This document shows positions 48,605 through 55,840 of a DNA stretch of 55,840 nt, piece after piece (the stretch's first letter is position 1; each line of letters begins with the position of its first letter). Source of the stretch: Bifidobacterium goeldii (GTDB lineage Bacteria > Actinomycetota > Actinomycetes > Actinomycetales > Bifidobacteriaceae); NCBI RefSeq assembly GCF_003951095.1, contig NZ_QXGL01000008.1:1-55840 (forward strand). Reading direction: 5' to 3'. The notes beneath the pieces were generated by a model. That model was not told the DNA's origin. It ran no database searches and saw nothing but the letters and a program-made list of their open reading frames with translations. The position numbers and the translations under genes are program-made.

Positions 48605-49294
48605 TTAGCAGTTCCAGCGTTCGATTACGCGATCGCCCTTGTACATTGACAGCACCGAATAGTGCGCCGTATCCAAACGCAGGAGTTTGGCCATATGCGG
48701 GTCCACGCCCAGCCAGCGCGTGGTCAGAATGCGCAGCACATGCGCGTGCGCGACAAACAGCACGTTATAACCAGAGCCCAGCAGCAAGCCAACGCGTTCA
48801 ATCGCTTCTTCTACGCGCTCATACACGTCATCAAGCGTCTCTCCTGGCCCATTGTGCACCATCACATGCTCGCCGGAGGGCAGCACGTCCTCCCAATCGC
48901 CTTCCATGCTGGGGTCCAACGCATCCGGGCCATCACGCCATACGTCCCATGCAGCACCGTGCATGTCAGCGATGGTTTGCCGCGTGCGCCCTTCTGCGCG
49001 GCCGTAATCCCATTCCGCTAATGCTGGCAGCGTCTGCGGTTCAAATCCAGCCAGCTGGGCGGTCTCGCGCGCTCTGCGTAACGGGCTTGAGAACACGCAG
49101 CCATCAGCAAATCCTTGCGGGAATTGTGCGCGTAGCCGCTCCCCGGCCGCTTTCGCTTGGCGTTTGCCTTCTTGTGTGAGCGGAATATCAGTTCGCCCGG
49201 TGTGCTGACCCGATTCACTCCACGCTGTTTGACCATGCCTCAGGAGCACAAGGCGCCCCAATGCGGCCACCTTGCCGCTTGTCTGTTCTGTCAT
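48605..49294 (-). CDS. Histidine phosphatase (phosphoglycerate mutase-like)
   Basis: A protein of 229 residues with the histidine-phosphatase signature LVLLRHGQTAWSESGQHTGR, then SSPLRRARETAQLAG, a central EWDYGRAEGRTRQTI, and the second catalytic His in LFVAHAHVLRIL. These enzymes remove phosphate from small metabolites or proteins, or isomerise phosphoglycerate when the dedicated residues are present; the insertion pattern here favours a general phosphatase. Start 49294 (MTEQTSGK) is preferred over 49303. Confidence 0.88.
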   Translation of the reverse strand: MTEQTSGKVAALGRLVLLRHGQTAWSESGQHTGRTDIPLTQEGKRQAKAAGERLRAQFPQGFADGCVFSSPLRRARETAQLAGFEPQTLPALAEWDYGRAEGRTRQTIADMHGAAWDVWRDGPDALDPSMEGDWEDVLPSGEHVMVHNGPGETLDDVYERVEEAIERVGLLLGSGYNVLFVAHAHVLRILTTRWLGVDPHMAKLLRLDTAHYSVLSMYKGDRVIERWNC

Positions 49295-49355
49295 GATATA
49301 CACTCTAGTCGCCTGCGCGGCGTTTGGCGTCGCACCCCTGCCAAATAATGGGGTT

Positions 49356-49745
49356 ATGACGGATTTTCAGTCGAGTTCGACCGCTGACGACATTATCGCC
49401 GGTTTGGACAGGATCAACAAGAAAGTGGACGATATGCGCAATGCACGGCTCAATGATCCCGATTCTCTCGGCGATAAGTTAGTGAAGTTTGCTGTGCCGT
49501 CAATTGCTGGTTTTGTGGCCGGCAAGGCGTTCCAGCTGCTGTGGAATAAGGGCGTTGCGAAGCGCGTTCCGCATGGTGCTGGCGCTATTGGCGATGGCGT
49601 AGTCGATGATCATGAAAGCTGGTTGATGAGCGTCGCGTTTTCTGCAGCGTCCGCCGCGTTTACTGCCGTGGTTTCGCAGCTTTCGAATCGCGGATCGCAG
49701 GCGCTGGTTGATCGCCGTCATCATCGCAAGAATAAAGCACAGTAG
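49356..49745 (+). CDS. DUF4235 membrane protein
   Basis: A 129-residue protein matching DUF4235: GDKLVKFAVPSIAGFVAGKA (first hydrophobic segment) and a second membrane segment with SVAFSAASAAFTAVVSQLSN, ending GSQALVDRRHHRKNKAQ. The N-terminal part is polar and helix-prone (DRINKKVDDMRNARLND). Family function is unknown. ATG 49356 has GGGGTT just upstream; the upstream codons up to 49272 overlap the phosphatase gene start and are unlikely to be used. Confidence 0.8.
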   Translation: MTDFQSSSTADDIIAGLDRINKKVDDMRNARLNDPDSLGDKLVKFAVPSIAGFVAGKAFQLLWNKGVAKRVPHGAGAIGDGVVDDHESWLMSVAFSAASAAFTAVVSQLSNRGSQALVDRRHHRKNKAQ

Positions 49746-49942
49746 AGCATCCCAAAGTAACGCACCGAGCGCGCATTAATTCGACGGCCCACACGGATCG
49801 CACGCCGCAGTATCGTCGCTAGCGACCGTTTCCAACTTCTCTAGGCCTTCAGTGGTTCATTAATGCGCGCGCAATGCAATCATGTTCTCGCTGTGGGCGC
49901 AATGTACTCGTGTCGCGCGATTGTGATTGAGACAATAGCCGC

Positions 49943-50707
49943 ATGAGCACTAACAATGTTGTAGAAGCCCTGCTGAATCGCAGGTCTATTCGTAAGTTCA
50001 CCGACGAGCCGATTGACGACGAAACCATTAATATTTTGGAGGATGCCGCTCAGCGCGCACCTTCCAGCCAGTTCCTCAACGACCGGTCTGCGATTCGCGT
50101 AACCGACCCCGCACTGAAAGCTAAACTTGCCCAATTCGGCCATCAGCCATACATTGCTACAGCACCACTGCTGTACGTGTTCATTCTTGACGAGCACCGC
50201 AATATTGCGATTGCTCGAGCCCAGGGTGTTGACCCCGACCACATCACGCTGAAAAACAGCTATCGCTTTGCGCAAGCGCAAAATGATGCCGTTCTCGCAT
50301 TGCACGCGATGGAAACTGCAGCGAATGCGCTGGGATTGGGCTGCGTAATCCTCGGCAGTATCCTCAACGATATTCCCGGCCTCATCGAACAGCTCAACCT
50401 GCCGGAATACACGTATCCGGTACTGGGATTGGCGATCGGCAAGCCCGCACAGGAGCCCGCGCTCAAGCCGCGTATGCCACGCAGTATGCAGTTCTTCGAC
50501 AACACGTACCCGGCTGACGATGCGGCCATGCTGGAGCCGCTGCCTGAATTTGATGCGCAAGTGCACCAGTATTACGATCTGCGCAATACTGATCGCCCGG
50601 TTGATGCATTCAGCGATCAGATCGCTACCGCCGCAGCCGATCAAAGCACCCTCAACAAGCCGCTACTCCCCACCGCCGCCAAGCAAGGCTTCGCACTGGA
50701 TAAGTAA
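49943..50707 (+). CDS. Nitroreductase-family NAD(P)H oxidoreductase (NfsA-like)
   Basis: A 254-residue FMN-dependent enzyme: LLNRRSIRKFTDEPIDDETI (FMN-binding RRSIR motif), DAAQRAPSSQFLND, and AANALGLGCVILGSIL, all typical of the nitroreductase superfamily, with the C-terminal extension of NfsA-type enzymes. It probably reduces nitroaromatics or quinones using NAD(P)H; the physiological substrate is unknown. It is convergent with an ABC-transporter operon, separated by a large palindrome. Confidence 0.88.
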   Translation: MSTNNVVEALLNRRSIRKFTDEPIDDETINILEDAAQRAPSSQFLNDRSAIRVTDPALKAKLAQFGHQPYIATAPLLYVFILDEHRNIAIARAQGVDPDHITLKNSYRFAQAQNDAVLALHAMETAANALGLGCVILGSILNDIPGLIEQLNLPEYTYPVLGLAIGKPAQEPALKPRMPRSMQFFDNTYPADDAAMLEPLPEFDAQVHQYYDLRNTDRPVDAFSDQIATAAADQSTLNKPLLPTAAKQGFALDK

Positions 50708-50712
50708 AAACC

Positions 50713-50782
50713 AGTTGTGTGCATATCCGGACCATGTAGACACCCCCTTAGGGCTGTACATGGTCCGGATATGCACACAACT
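50713..50782. repeat. Palindromic repeat, TGTGCATWTCCGG family, copy 3
   Basis: The longest copy: arms 50713-50738 and 50757-50782 are perfect complements over 26 bases, starting AGTTGTGTGCATATCCGG. The loop holds ACACCCCCTTAGGGC, related to that of copy 1. It fills the space between the convergent nitroreductase and ABC genes and probably terminates both. Confidence 0.85.
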
Positions 50783-50798
50783 CATCATTCTCAGCTTT

Positions 50799-52058
50799 TC
50801 AGCAGGCGAGTGCCGCCACTGGGCGCGGTGTTACCAGCACCTCATCGCCCGCAGTCAAACCAGCAGGCAACTCGCTAGCTGGCAGCTGAACCGTCACCTT
50901 CAGCTGTTCGCCATTGTTCCAACGCTGATATTCGCCGGACGTAATCACCGTGTCCACGCGCACCAGAGCACCCAAGAAGTGAATCACTTCAACGCGAGCA
51001 TGCTCTCCGCCAGTTGAACGAGCGCCAGCACCGGCAGCCGTCAGCGTCAAATTCTCCGGGCGCACCAGCACAGTCACGTCATCACCTTGAGCAGAACCAG
51101 GCAGCAACGGCAGTCGCTGGCCAAACACCGTCGCCTCCTTACCGTCGGAGGCTCCAGGCAGACGGTTCGTCAAGCCAATAAACGTAGCCACATACTCAGT
51201 GGCCGGGCGCTGGTACAAATCCTGCGGGGCTGCAATCTGCTCAATCTTGCCCTTGTTCATCACACCAATACGGTCAGCGACGGCGAGCGCCTCCTCCTGA
51301 TCGTGGGTTACGAACACCGTAGTAGTGCCAGTGCTCAGCTGGATGCGGCGAATCTCATCACGCAGCTGCACACGCACCTTGGCGTCCAGTGCGGAAAGCG
51401 GCTCATCAAGCAGCAGCACGCGCGGCTTAATAGCCAGTGCACGAGCCAACGCCACACGCTGCTGCTGACCGCCAGACATCTGCTGCGTGTACTTCTTCGC
51501 CTGATCAGCCAATCCAACAAGCTCAAGCTGTTCCATCGCGATCTTACGACGTTCCTCACGGCTCACACCACGCACTTCAAGGCCAAAAGCCACGTTTTCA
51601 AGCGCAGTCATGTGCGGGAACAGCGAGTACGCCTGGAACACCATGGCCATTTCACGCTTGTTGACCGGCACGCCAGTCACATCCTGACCGCCCACCATAA
51701 TGCGGCCGCCCTGAATATCCTCGAGGCCAGCAAGCGAGCGCAATGCAGTAGACTTACCGCAACCGGAGCCACCAAGTAGCACCACCATTTCACCGGGCTT
51801 AATGTCCAGGTTGAAATCGTCAAGCGCGTGCACCGTGGAACCGGGGTAAATCTTGACCACATCCTGCATTTGGATGGATCCGCCGCCGCGTTCTGCACTG
51901 TCACGCAACAGTTGCTTCGCAGCCTTGGTCACATCCTTGCCGCGCACACCCTCAAGCGTGGCAGTCGGGTCGTTTTTAAACGCCTCTTCGTCCCTTCCGG
52001 TTGCAGGCGCAACGCCAGCACCCGCGGACAACGGCGACGTTTTCTGTTCAGCAGTCAT
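50799..52058 (-). CDS. ABC transporter ATPase, spermidine/iron/phosphonate type
   Basis: A 419-residue ATPase: Walker A LLGGSGCGKSTALRSLAGLE, the signature YTQQMSGGQQQRVALARAL, Walker B RVLLLDEPLSALD, the switch His in VTHDQEEALAVADRI, and a C-terminal TOBE-type regulatory domain. It powers the importer formed by the two permeases and the binding protein upstream. It starts six bases after the stop of the permease gene. The N-terminal 50 residues are an extension not usual for PotA. Confidence 0.9.
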   Translation of the reverse strand: MTAEQKTSPLSAGAGVAPATGRDEEAFKNDPTATLEGVRGKDVTKAAKQLLRDSAERGGGSIQMQDVVKIYPGSTVHALDDFNLDIKPGEMVVLLGGSGCGKSTALRSLAGLEDIQGGRIMVGGQDVTGVPVNKREMAMVFQAYSLFPHMTALENVAFGLEVRGVSREERRKIAMEQLELVGLADQAKKYTQQMSGGQQQRVALARALAIKPRVLLLDEPLSALDAKVRVQLRDEIRRIQLSTGTTTVFVTHDQEEALAVADRIGVMNKGKIEQIAAPQDLYQRPATEYVATFIGLTNRLPGASDGKEATVFGQRLPLLPGSAQGDDVTVLVRPENLTLTAAGAGARSTGGEHARVEVIHFLGALVRVDTVITSGEYQRWNNGEQLKVTVQLPASELPAGLTAGDEVLVTPRPVAALAC

Positions 52059-52064
52059 AGTGGT

Positions 52065-52982
52065 TTACTTGCCTTCCTTGGATTTGCGCACACGATCGGA
52101 GATCAAGTCGAGCGCAACGAGCAGCACCACGCCGAACAGCAAAGCGAGCAGCGACATGGCGGTAGAGATTTGAGAGTTGGATTGGCCGAGCTGGTAGAGC
52201 GCGACCTGCAGGTTCATGCGGCCGAGCAGCGAGGCGACAGTGTATTCGCCCAACACCACTGCGATAGAAATAAAGGATGCTGAGAGGATCGACTGCCACA
52301 AGTTCGGGATAATGACGCGGAAGAACACTTTCGGCCAGGAAGCGCCTAGCGAACGGGATGCTTCCACCAGCGTTTTGACATCGATAGAGTTCAGTCCGAC
52401 TGCGATCGCGCGGAATGCGAATGGCATCACGAGGATTACGTAAGCGAAGCACAGCCAGATCGGATTCGTGCTCAGCACATCAGCGCTCAGCCAACGGTAA
52501 ATCGGCCCCAAACCAACCACAAGCACGATCGCGGGGATGGTCAACGGCAGCGTGGCCACCCATTCGATTGCGCGCTCAAGTACTTTGGAGCGAATGTGCA
52601 CGATCACCATCGTGGGAACCATCAGCAGCAGCATGATCACCACCGTGACCACGCACAGCGCGAGCGAAGTGCCCAATCCTTGCCACAGCACAGTCAAGTC
52701 TGCGCCGAGCGACTCGCCGTTGCCGGTGAAGATCGCGACCCACGGGGCCAGCGACCAACGACCGGACAGCGGGTGGCGCAGCGTGAAGACCAGCATTGAA
52801 AACAGCGGGATGAACAGGAACGCCAGCGTCACAAACAGGATCACGAATTTGATGACGCTCTGCTTGCGTACGCGGGCGGCACGCAACTGCGGAGGCTTGG
52901 CGGCGCTCGTATCAGCCGCGCCCTTCGCAGATGTCGCCGTTGCCGGCACTTTCACGGTTTGCGAAGTTTCGCTCACTGCCAT
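52065..52982 (-). CDS. ABC transporter permease, PotC-like
   Basis: A 305-residue protein with six membrane segments and the EAA loop SIDVKTLVEASRSLGASWPK, the typical contact site with the ATPase. It is preceded by a hydrophilic Ala/Lys-rich tail and overlaps the previous permease stop by ten bases. With the second permease it forms the channel of the importer. Confidence 0.9.
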   Translation of the reverse strand: MAVSETSQTVKVPATATSAKGAADTSAAKPPQLRAARVRKQSVIKFVILFVTLAFLFIPLFSMLVFTLRHPLSGRWSLAPWVAIFTGNGESLGADLTVLWQGLGTSLALCVVTVVIMLLLMVPTMVIVHIRSKVLERAIEWVATLPLTIPAIVLVVGLGPIYRWLSADVLSTNPIWLCFAYVILVMPFAFRAIAVGLNSIDVKTLVEASRSLGASWPKVFFRVIIPNLWQSILSASFISIAVVLGEYTVASLLGRMNLQVALYQLGQSNSQISTAMSLLALLFGVVLLVALDLISDRVRKSKEGK

Positions 52983-53896
52983 CGTCCAGCCCTCTTTTCG
53001 ACAGCGTGGCTCAGCAGCATGACGATAGCCACGACGATAATCATTGCGAACGCCAGCACTTGCGCGAATCCCTGCTGATTCGGGTCCATTTCGTTGCGCA
53101 TTGCGCCTTGAATCATCAACGGCACAAGAATCGAACGCTGCGAGAACAGCGCGGCCGCCGTAGCGTATGCGGAGAATGCGGAAGCGAACAGCAGCAGGAA
53201 CGCGGAAATGAAACGCGGTGCCAGAATCGGCAGTGCTACGCGCGTCCAGTACTGGTAGGTGTTGCCACCCAGCGATTCGCAGGCTTCACGCCACTGTGGG
53301 CGAATTGAATCGACAGCCGGCAGGAAGATGATAATCATCAGCGGAATCTGGAAGTAGCAGTACACGGTCACCAGGCCCGACAGGGAGCTTAGCCAGTTCG
53401 GATTGACGGTCAGGCCGGTCATCTGCTTGATGAGCATCGTGCCGATGCCATTAATGCCGATGGTGGCGATGAACGCGAAGGCGAGCATCACACCGCCGAA
53501 CTGTGCGAGCACCGACGAGATAGCGGAAACCATGCGGCGCAGCAGTCCATTCGGCTTCGCGCCAATCACCAGCGCATAGGAAGCAAGTCCGCCGACAACA
53601 GCGCCGATTACCGAGGATGCAATAGACACCAGAATTGACGTGACGAACGCGGAGACCGTGTTCGGCTCGAAAAGCTTCGAGAAGTTCGCGAGCGTAAACC
53701 CGCCGTCACGAGTTTGGAATGCGCCAATCACCACAATAATGGTGGGCGCCAGCAGGAAGCATGCAGTGTACGCGAAGAACGGCAGGGTGACGGCAAACGT
53801 GCCGAGTTCCTGGCGGTGTTTCGCTAACACGGAAGAGGATGCGGACGGGCCCGCAAACTTGGTAGCGGGCCCGTTCTGTGCGATTGCAGCAGTCAT
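52973..53896 (-). CDS. ABC transporter permease, PotB-like
   Basis: A 307-residue protein with about six membrane segments and the EAA loop RPQWREACESLGGNTYQYWT. It is the first permease of the operon, 60 bases after the binding-protein gene, and its partner overlaps it by ten bases. Type of substrate as for the binding protein. Confidence 0.9.
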   Translation of the reverse strand: MTAAIAQNGPATKFAGPSASSSVLAKHRQELGTFAVTLPFFAYTACFLLAPTIIVVIGAFQTRDGGFTLANFSKLFEPNTVSAFVTSILVSIASSVIGAVVGGLASYALVIGAKPNGLLRRMVSAISSVLAQFGGVMLAFAFIATIGINGIGTMLIKQMTGLTVNPNWLSSLSGLVTVYCYFQIPLMIIIFLPAVDSIRPQWREACESLGGNTYQYWTRVALPILAPRFISAFLLLFASAFSAYATAAALFSQRSILVPLMIQGAMRNEMDPNQQGFAQVLAFAMIIVVAIVMLLSHAVEKRAGRWQ

Positions 53897-53956
53897 ATGA
53901 GTTGACTCACGCTTGAGATCTTGAGATTAATGGGTTGCGATTCGCTGGCGACTTGA

Positions 53957-55129
53957 TCAGTTGCCGATCGTCTTATCCCAGTTGTTCTGCAGCCACTCGG
54001 TGATGCGGTTAGCATCATCGTTGCTGTAGCTAATCGGCTTGCCGTCGATGGTGACAGCATCCTTGAGCACATCCTGGTCGACAGTACCGTCCTGCTTCAT
54101 AGAGTCGAGCAGTACCGGGTTAGCACCGCCCTTGAACCACAGGTTCTGAGCCTCAGCAGAGTACAGGTACTCTTCCCACAGGCGAGCAGCCGCCGGGTGC
54201 GGGGCGTCCACGTTGATTGCCTGGTTGTAGTAGCTGACGACCTGAGCCTTCGGGAAGGTCTTGTACTCCCAGTTCACGCCCTTGCTCTTGAGCTCCTTCT
54301 TGTAGGAAGCCTGGTTGTAGGTCCAGTCCATGACCACACCAGTCTGGCCGGAGTCGATAGTGCCGTTAGTCACGTCAACAGTGGTCAGGTTGCCGGAATC
54401 CTTGAGCTTCTTGAAGAAGTCGAGACCAGGCTGCAGGTTGTCGATGTCGCCGCCAGCCAGCTGGTTGACCATCAAGTAACCGTTGAATGCTGCACCAGCT
54501 TCTGCCGGCTTACCGTTCAGTGCCACAGTGCCAGCGAACTTCGGGTCGAGCAGATCTTCGAGCTTGTTGATCTCGCCGTACTTATCCTTGTTCCAGCCGA
54601 TCGACATAATGCCGGTGTAGTCAGCGTAGTAGGCGCCGTTCGCGTCCTTGTTTTCATCGGGGATCTTGTCCCACGCCTGCACCTTGTATGGTGCGAAAGC
54701 GTCGGTGGACGTAGCAGCAATGGACTGGCCGACATCGAACACGTCAGGAGCAGCGTCAGTGCCCTTGTTCGTCTTAGCGGCGTCCAGCTCTTCCTTGGAA
54801 GATGCGTTCGGGTTGAGCTCAGTGATCTTGATCTTCGGGTACTTCTTCTGGAAAGTGCTGATGACTTCGCCGTAGTTGGACCAGTCGTGCGGCAGTGCAA
54901 TGACGTTCAGCGCGCCTTCTTCTTCAGCAGCCTTGACGAGATCATCCATAGTGCCGAAATCGGCGAGGGAGGTGGCCTTAGCGGACTTTTCATTAACCTT
55001 CACGGCCTTACCGGAGGAGGTGCTGCCGGCAGCAGAGTCAGAGGAGGAGTTGCCGGAGCCGCAGGCTGCCATGGTCAACGCCAGCACGGCCGCGAGAGAG
55101 CCGGCCGCGATCTTACGCAGGTTCTTCAT
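53957..55129 (-). CDS. ABC transporter substrate-binding lipoprotein, spermidine/iron/phosphonate type
   Basis: A 390-residue binding lipoprotein. The signal MKNLRKIAAGSLAAVLALTM with AACG lipobox is followed by a Ser-rich linker. The mature part has the family-1 pattern of small-charged-solute binders (LVKAAEEEGALNVIALPHDW, ADYTGIMSIGWNKDKYG, GTIDSGQTGVVMDW). The layout with two permeases and one ATPase matches spermidine/putrescine, ferric-iron or aminoethylphosphonate importers; I cannot choose among these. AAAGGGAACATC precedes the ATG at 55129; the frame opens at 55252 but the extra part lacks a signal. Confidence 0.88.
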   Translation of the reverse strand: MKNLRKIAAGSLAAVLALTMAACGSGNSSSDSAAGSTSSGKAVKVNEKSAKATSLADFGTMDDLVKAAEEEGALNVIALPHDWSNYGEVISTFQKKYPKIKITELNPNASSKEELDAAKTNKGTDAAPDVFDVGQSIAATSTDAFAPYKVQAWDKIPDENKDANGAYYADYTGIMSIGWNKDKYGEINKLEDLLDPKFAGTVALNGKPAEAGAAFNGYLMVNQLAGGDIDNLQPGLDFFKKLKDSGNLTTVDVTNGTIDSGQTGVVMDWTYNQASYKKELKSKGVNWEYKTFPKAQVVSYYNQAINVDAPHPAAARLWEEYLYSAEAQNLWFKGGANPVLLDSMKQDGTVDQDVLKDAVTIDGKPISYSNDDANRITEWLQNNWDKTIGN

Positions 55130-55379
55130 GATGTTCCCTTTTCTTGGAGCGCATCCGGTGCGCGGCTTGTAAGCCGAGCCCGGGGAGTCGGGGTCTATCG
55201 CGCGAGTATGTGCGCGGCCCATAATTCCAAGACATGAACGTATGCGACTCATCTTTCCTGCCGCTAGCGCACAGATGAATTCCGTTCGCTATTTGTCATA
55301 CGTTCGTTGAACAAAGGGAAACCGTAAGTGAATAGGGGTGAGTGCGGAGCAGTATCAATGCTCGCAGTATCGATGCTTG

Positions 55380-55631
55380 TTAGCGCCGGCGAGGCTTATA
55401 TCCTTTTTTGCGGGAATGCGGCTTGAGTTCCTGGTTGAGTGGCACATGCCGATAGGACGATTGTGGATCGCGATGAGTGAGATGCCAACTGCCGCAATAT
55501 TCGCAACGATATACCCACAGCTCTGCACCGCGTTCGATCAAACTTTGGTCGGCGGCACGCTGCGCTTGTGCTTTGTCATGATACATGATCTTATTCGACT
55601 CAGTGCAGCGCTTAGGTGTGAAGTAATGCAT
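55380..55631 (-). CDS. Small zinc-ribbon protein
   Basis: A putative 83-residue protein (from MHYFTPKRCTESNKIMYH) with LWVYRCEYCGSWHLTHR, a CxxC plus a histidine pair typical of a small zinc-binding ribbon; the end is basic (HSRKKGYKPRRR). The frame is open to 55811 through the rRNA terminator, but that part is unlikely to be translated. Such proteins are widespread in actinobacteria with unknown function. It lies downstream of an rRNA operon and on the same strand. Confidence 0.55.
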   Translation of the reverse strand: MHYFTPKRCTESNKIMYHDKAQAQRAADQSLIERGAELWVYRCEYCGSWHLTHRDPQSSYRHVPLNQELKPHSRKKGYKPRRR

Positions 55632-55734
55632 AATAAGCCGAGTGTAAAGCGTTCCCTTGTCAAACCTACCGGCACACAACTGTGTGGGTTGAGGTTTGTA
55701 GGGAGTGAGACGAGGGTTTTGTGGATATAAAAAT

Positions 55735-55773
55735 CGAGGTCTTTCGGGAGCAGAGCTCAACCGAAAGACCTCG
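55735..55773 (-). terminator. rRNA operon terminator
   Basis: CGAGGTCTTTCGG (55735-55747) pairs with 55761-55773, followed on the minus strand by ATTTTTATATCC. It ends the rRNA operon whose 5S gene runs off the window. Confidence 0.9.
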
Positions 55774-55785
55774 TTGATGTTTAAA

Positions 55786-55840
55786 TGCGGCGGTGTGCTA
55801 CTCTCCCACACTCTATCGGGTGCAGTACCATCGCCGTGCC
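55786..55840 (-). rRNA. 5S rRNA, 3' part (cut by the window edge)
   Basis: On the minus strand the last 55 bases read GGCACGGCGATGGTACTGCA, then CCCGATAGAGTGTGGGAGAG and TAGCACACCGCCG, the typical 3' half of 5S rRNA (loop E and the GGGAGAGTAG tract). The 5' half and the rest of the operon lie beyond the edge. Confidence 0.85.

Overview
The window has the hallmarks of a Bifidobacterium chromosome: moderately high GC, actinobacterial gene content (HspR with a HAIR operator, a dnaK-grpE-dnaJ-hspR cluster), a large secreted amylopullulanase next to dnaK, and many carbohydrate ABC transporters and LacI regulators. It ends at the right edge inside the 3' end of a 5S rRNA gene. I cannot name the species from the sequence alone.

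Layout, left to right. 0-4.3 kb: an HD-domain protein, a class II glutamine amidotransferase and a Kup potassium transporter, all on the minus strand. 4.5-9 kb: an orphan sugar-binding lipoprotein diverges from a GH51 arabinofuranosidase, followed by a LacI regulator whose 3' end lies in a 14-bp tandem repeat. 9-15.6 kb: TatD nuclease, an unannotated 41-residue peptide gene with its own ribosome binding site and terminator, two sugar-type transporters, and a PTS EIIC preceded by a translationally coupled mini-ORF. 15.7-21.3 kb: metG, an AbiEi-like protein, a frameshifted leucine-rich-variant protein, and a small island (DUF3800 protein, lipoprotein). The island is bounded by three repeats of the 3' end of tRNA-Ala(CGC) and its terminator, so it looks like the decayed remains of tRNA-integrated elements. 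21.4-24 kb: DedA, RsmI and a HAD phosphatase. 24-29 kb: the heat-shock operon, with two unusual fold-back hairpins and a G-quadruplex motif between grpE and dnaJ.

29-48.5 kb is an alpha-glucan utilisation region. A secreted two-headed amylopullulanase (1764 aa) would cut starch or glycogen outside the cell. MalE, MalF and MalG would import the maltodextrins; no ATPase is encoded with them, so it is probably shared. Intracellular GH13 alpha-glucosidase, MalQ (GH77) and a type I pullulanase would finish the breakdown. A LacI regulator sits divergently from the amylopullulanase gene. Near-palindromic operators centred on ACGTT lie in front of the amylopullulanase, the regulator, malE and the GH13 gene, which suggests one regulon. 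48.6-55.8 kb: a histidine phosphatase, a DUF4235 protein, a nitroreductase, a complete polyamine/iron/phosphonate-type ABC importer, a small zinc-ribbon protein and the end of an rRNA operon.

The most unusual signals are repeats. (1) A palindromic element sits in frame inside two unrelated proteins, GrpE and the GH13 enzyme, encoding SAPSAEGA in both, and has intergenic relatives. (2) Two inverted hairpins between grpE and dnaJ share a core of about 40 nt but have unrelated 25-26 bp stems. (3) Long palindromes built on TGTGCATWTCCGG occupy three intergenic regions. (4) There are modular repeats with interchangeable hairpins, and (5) tRNA-associated attachment-site-like repeats.
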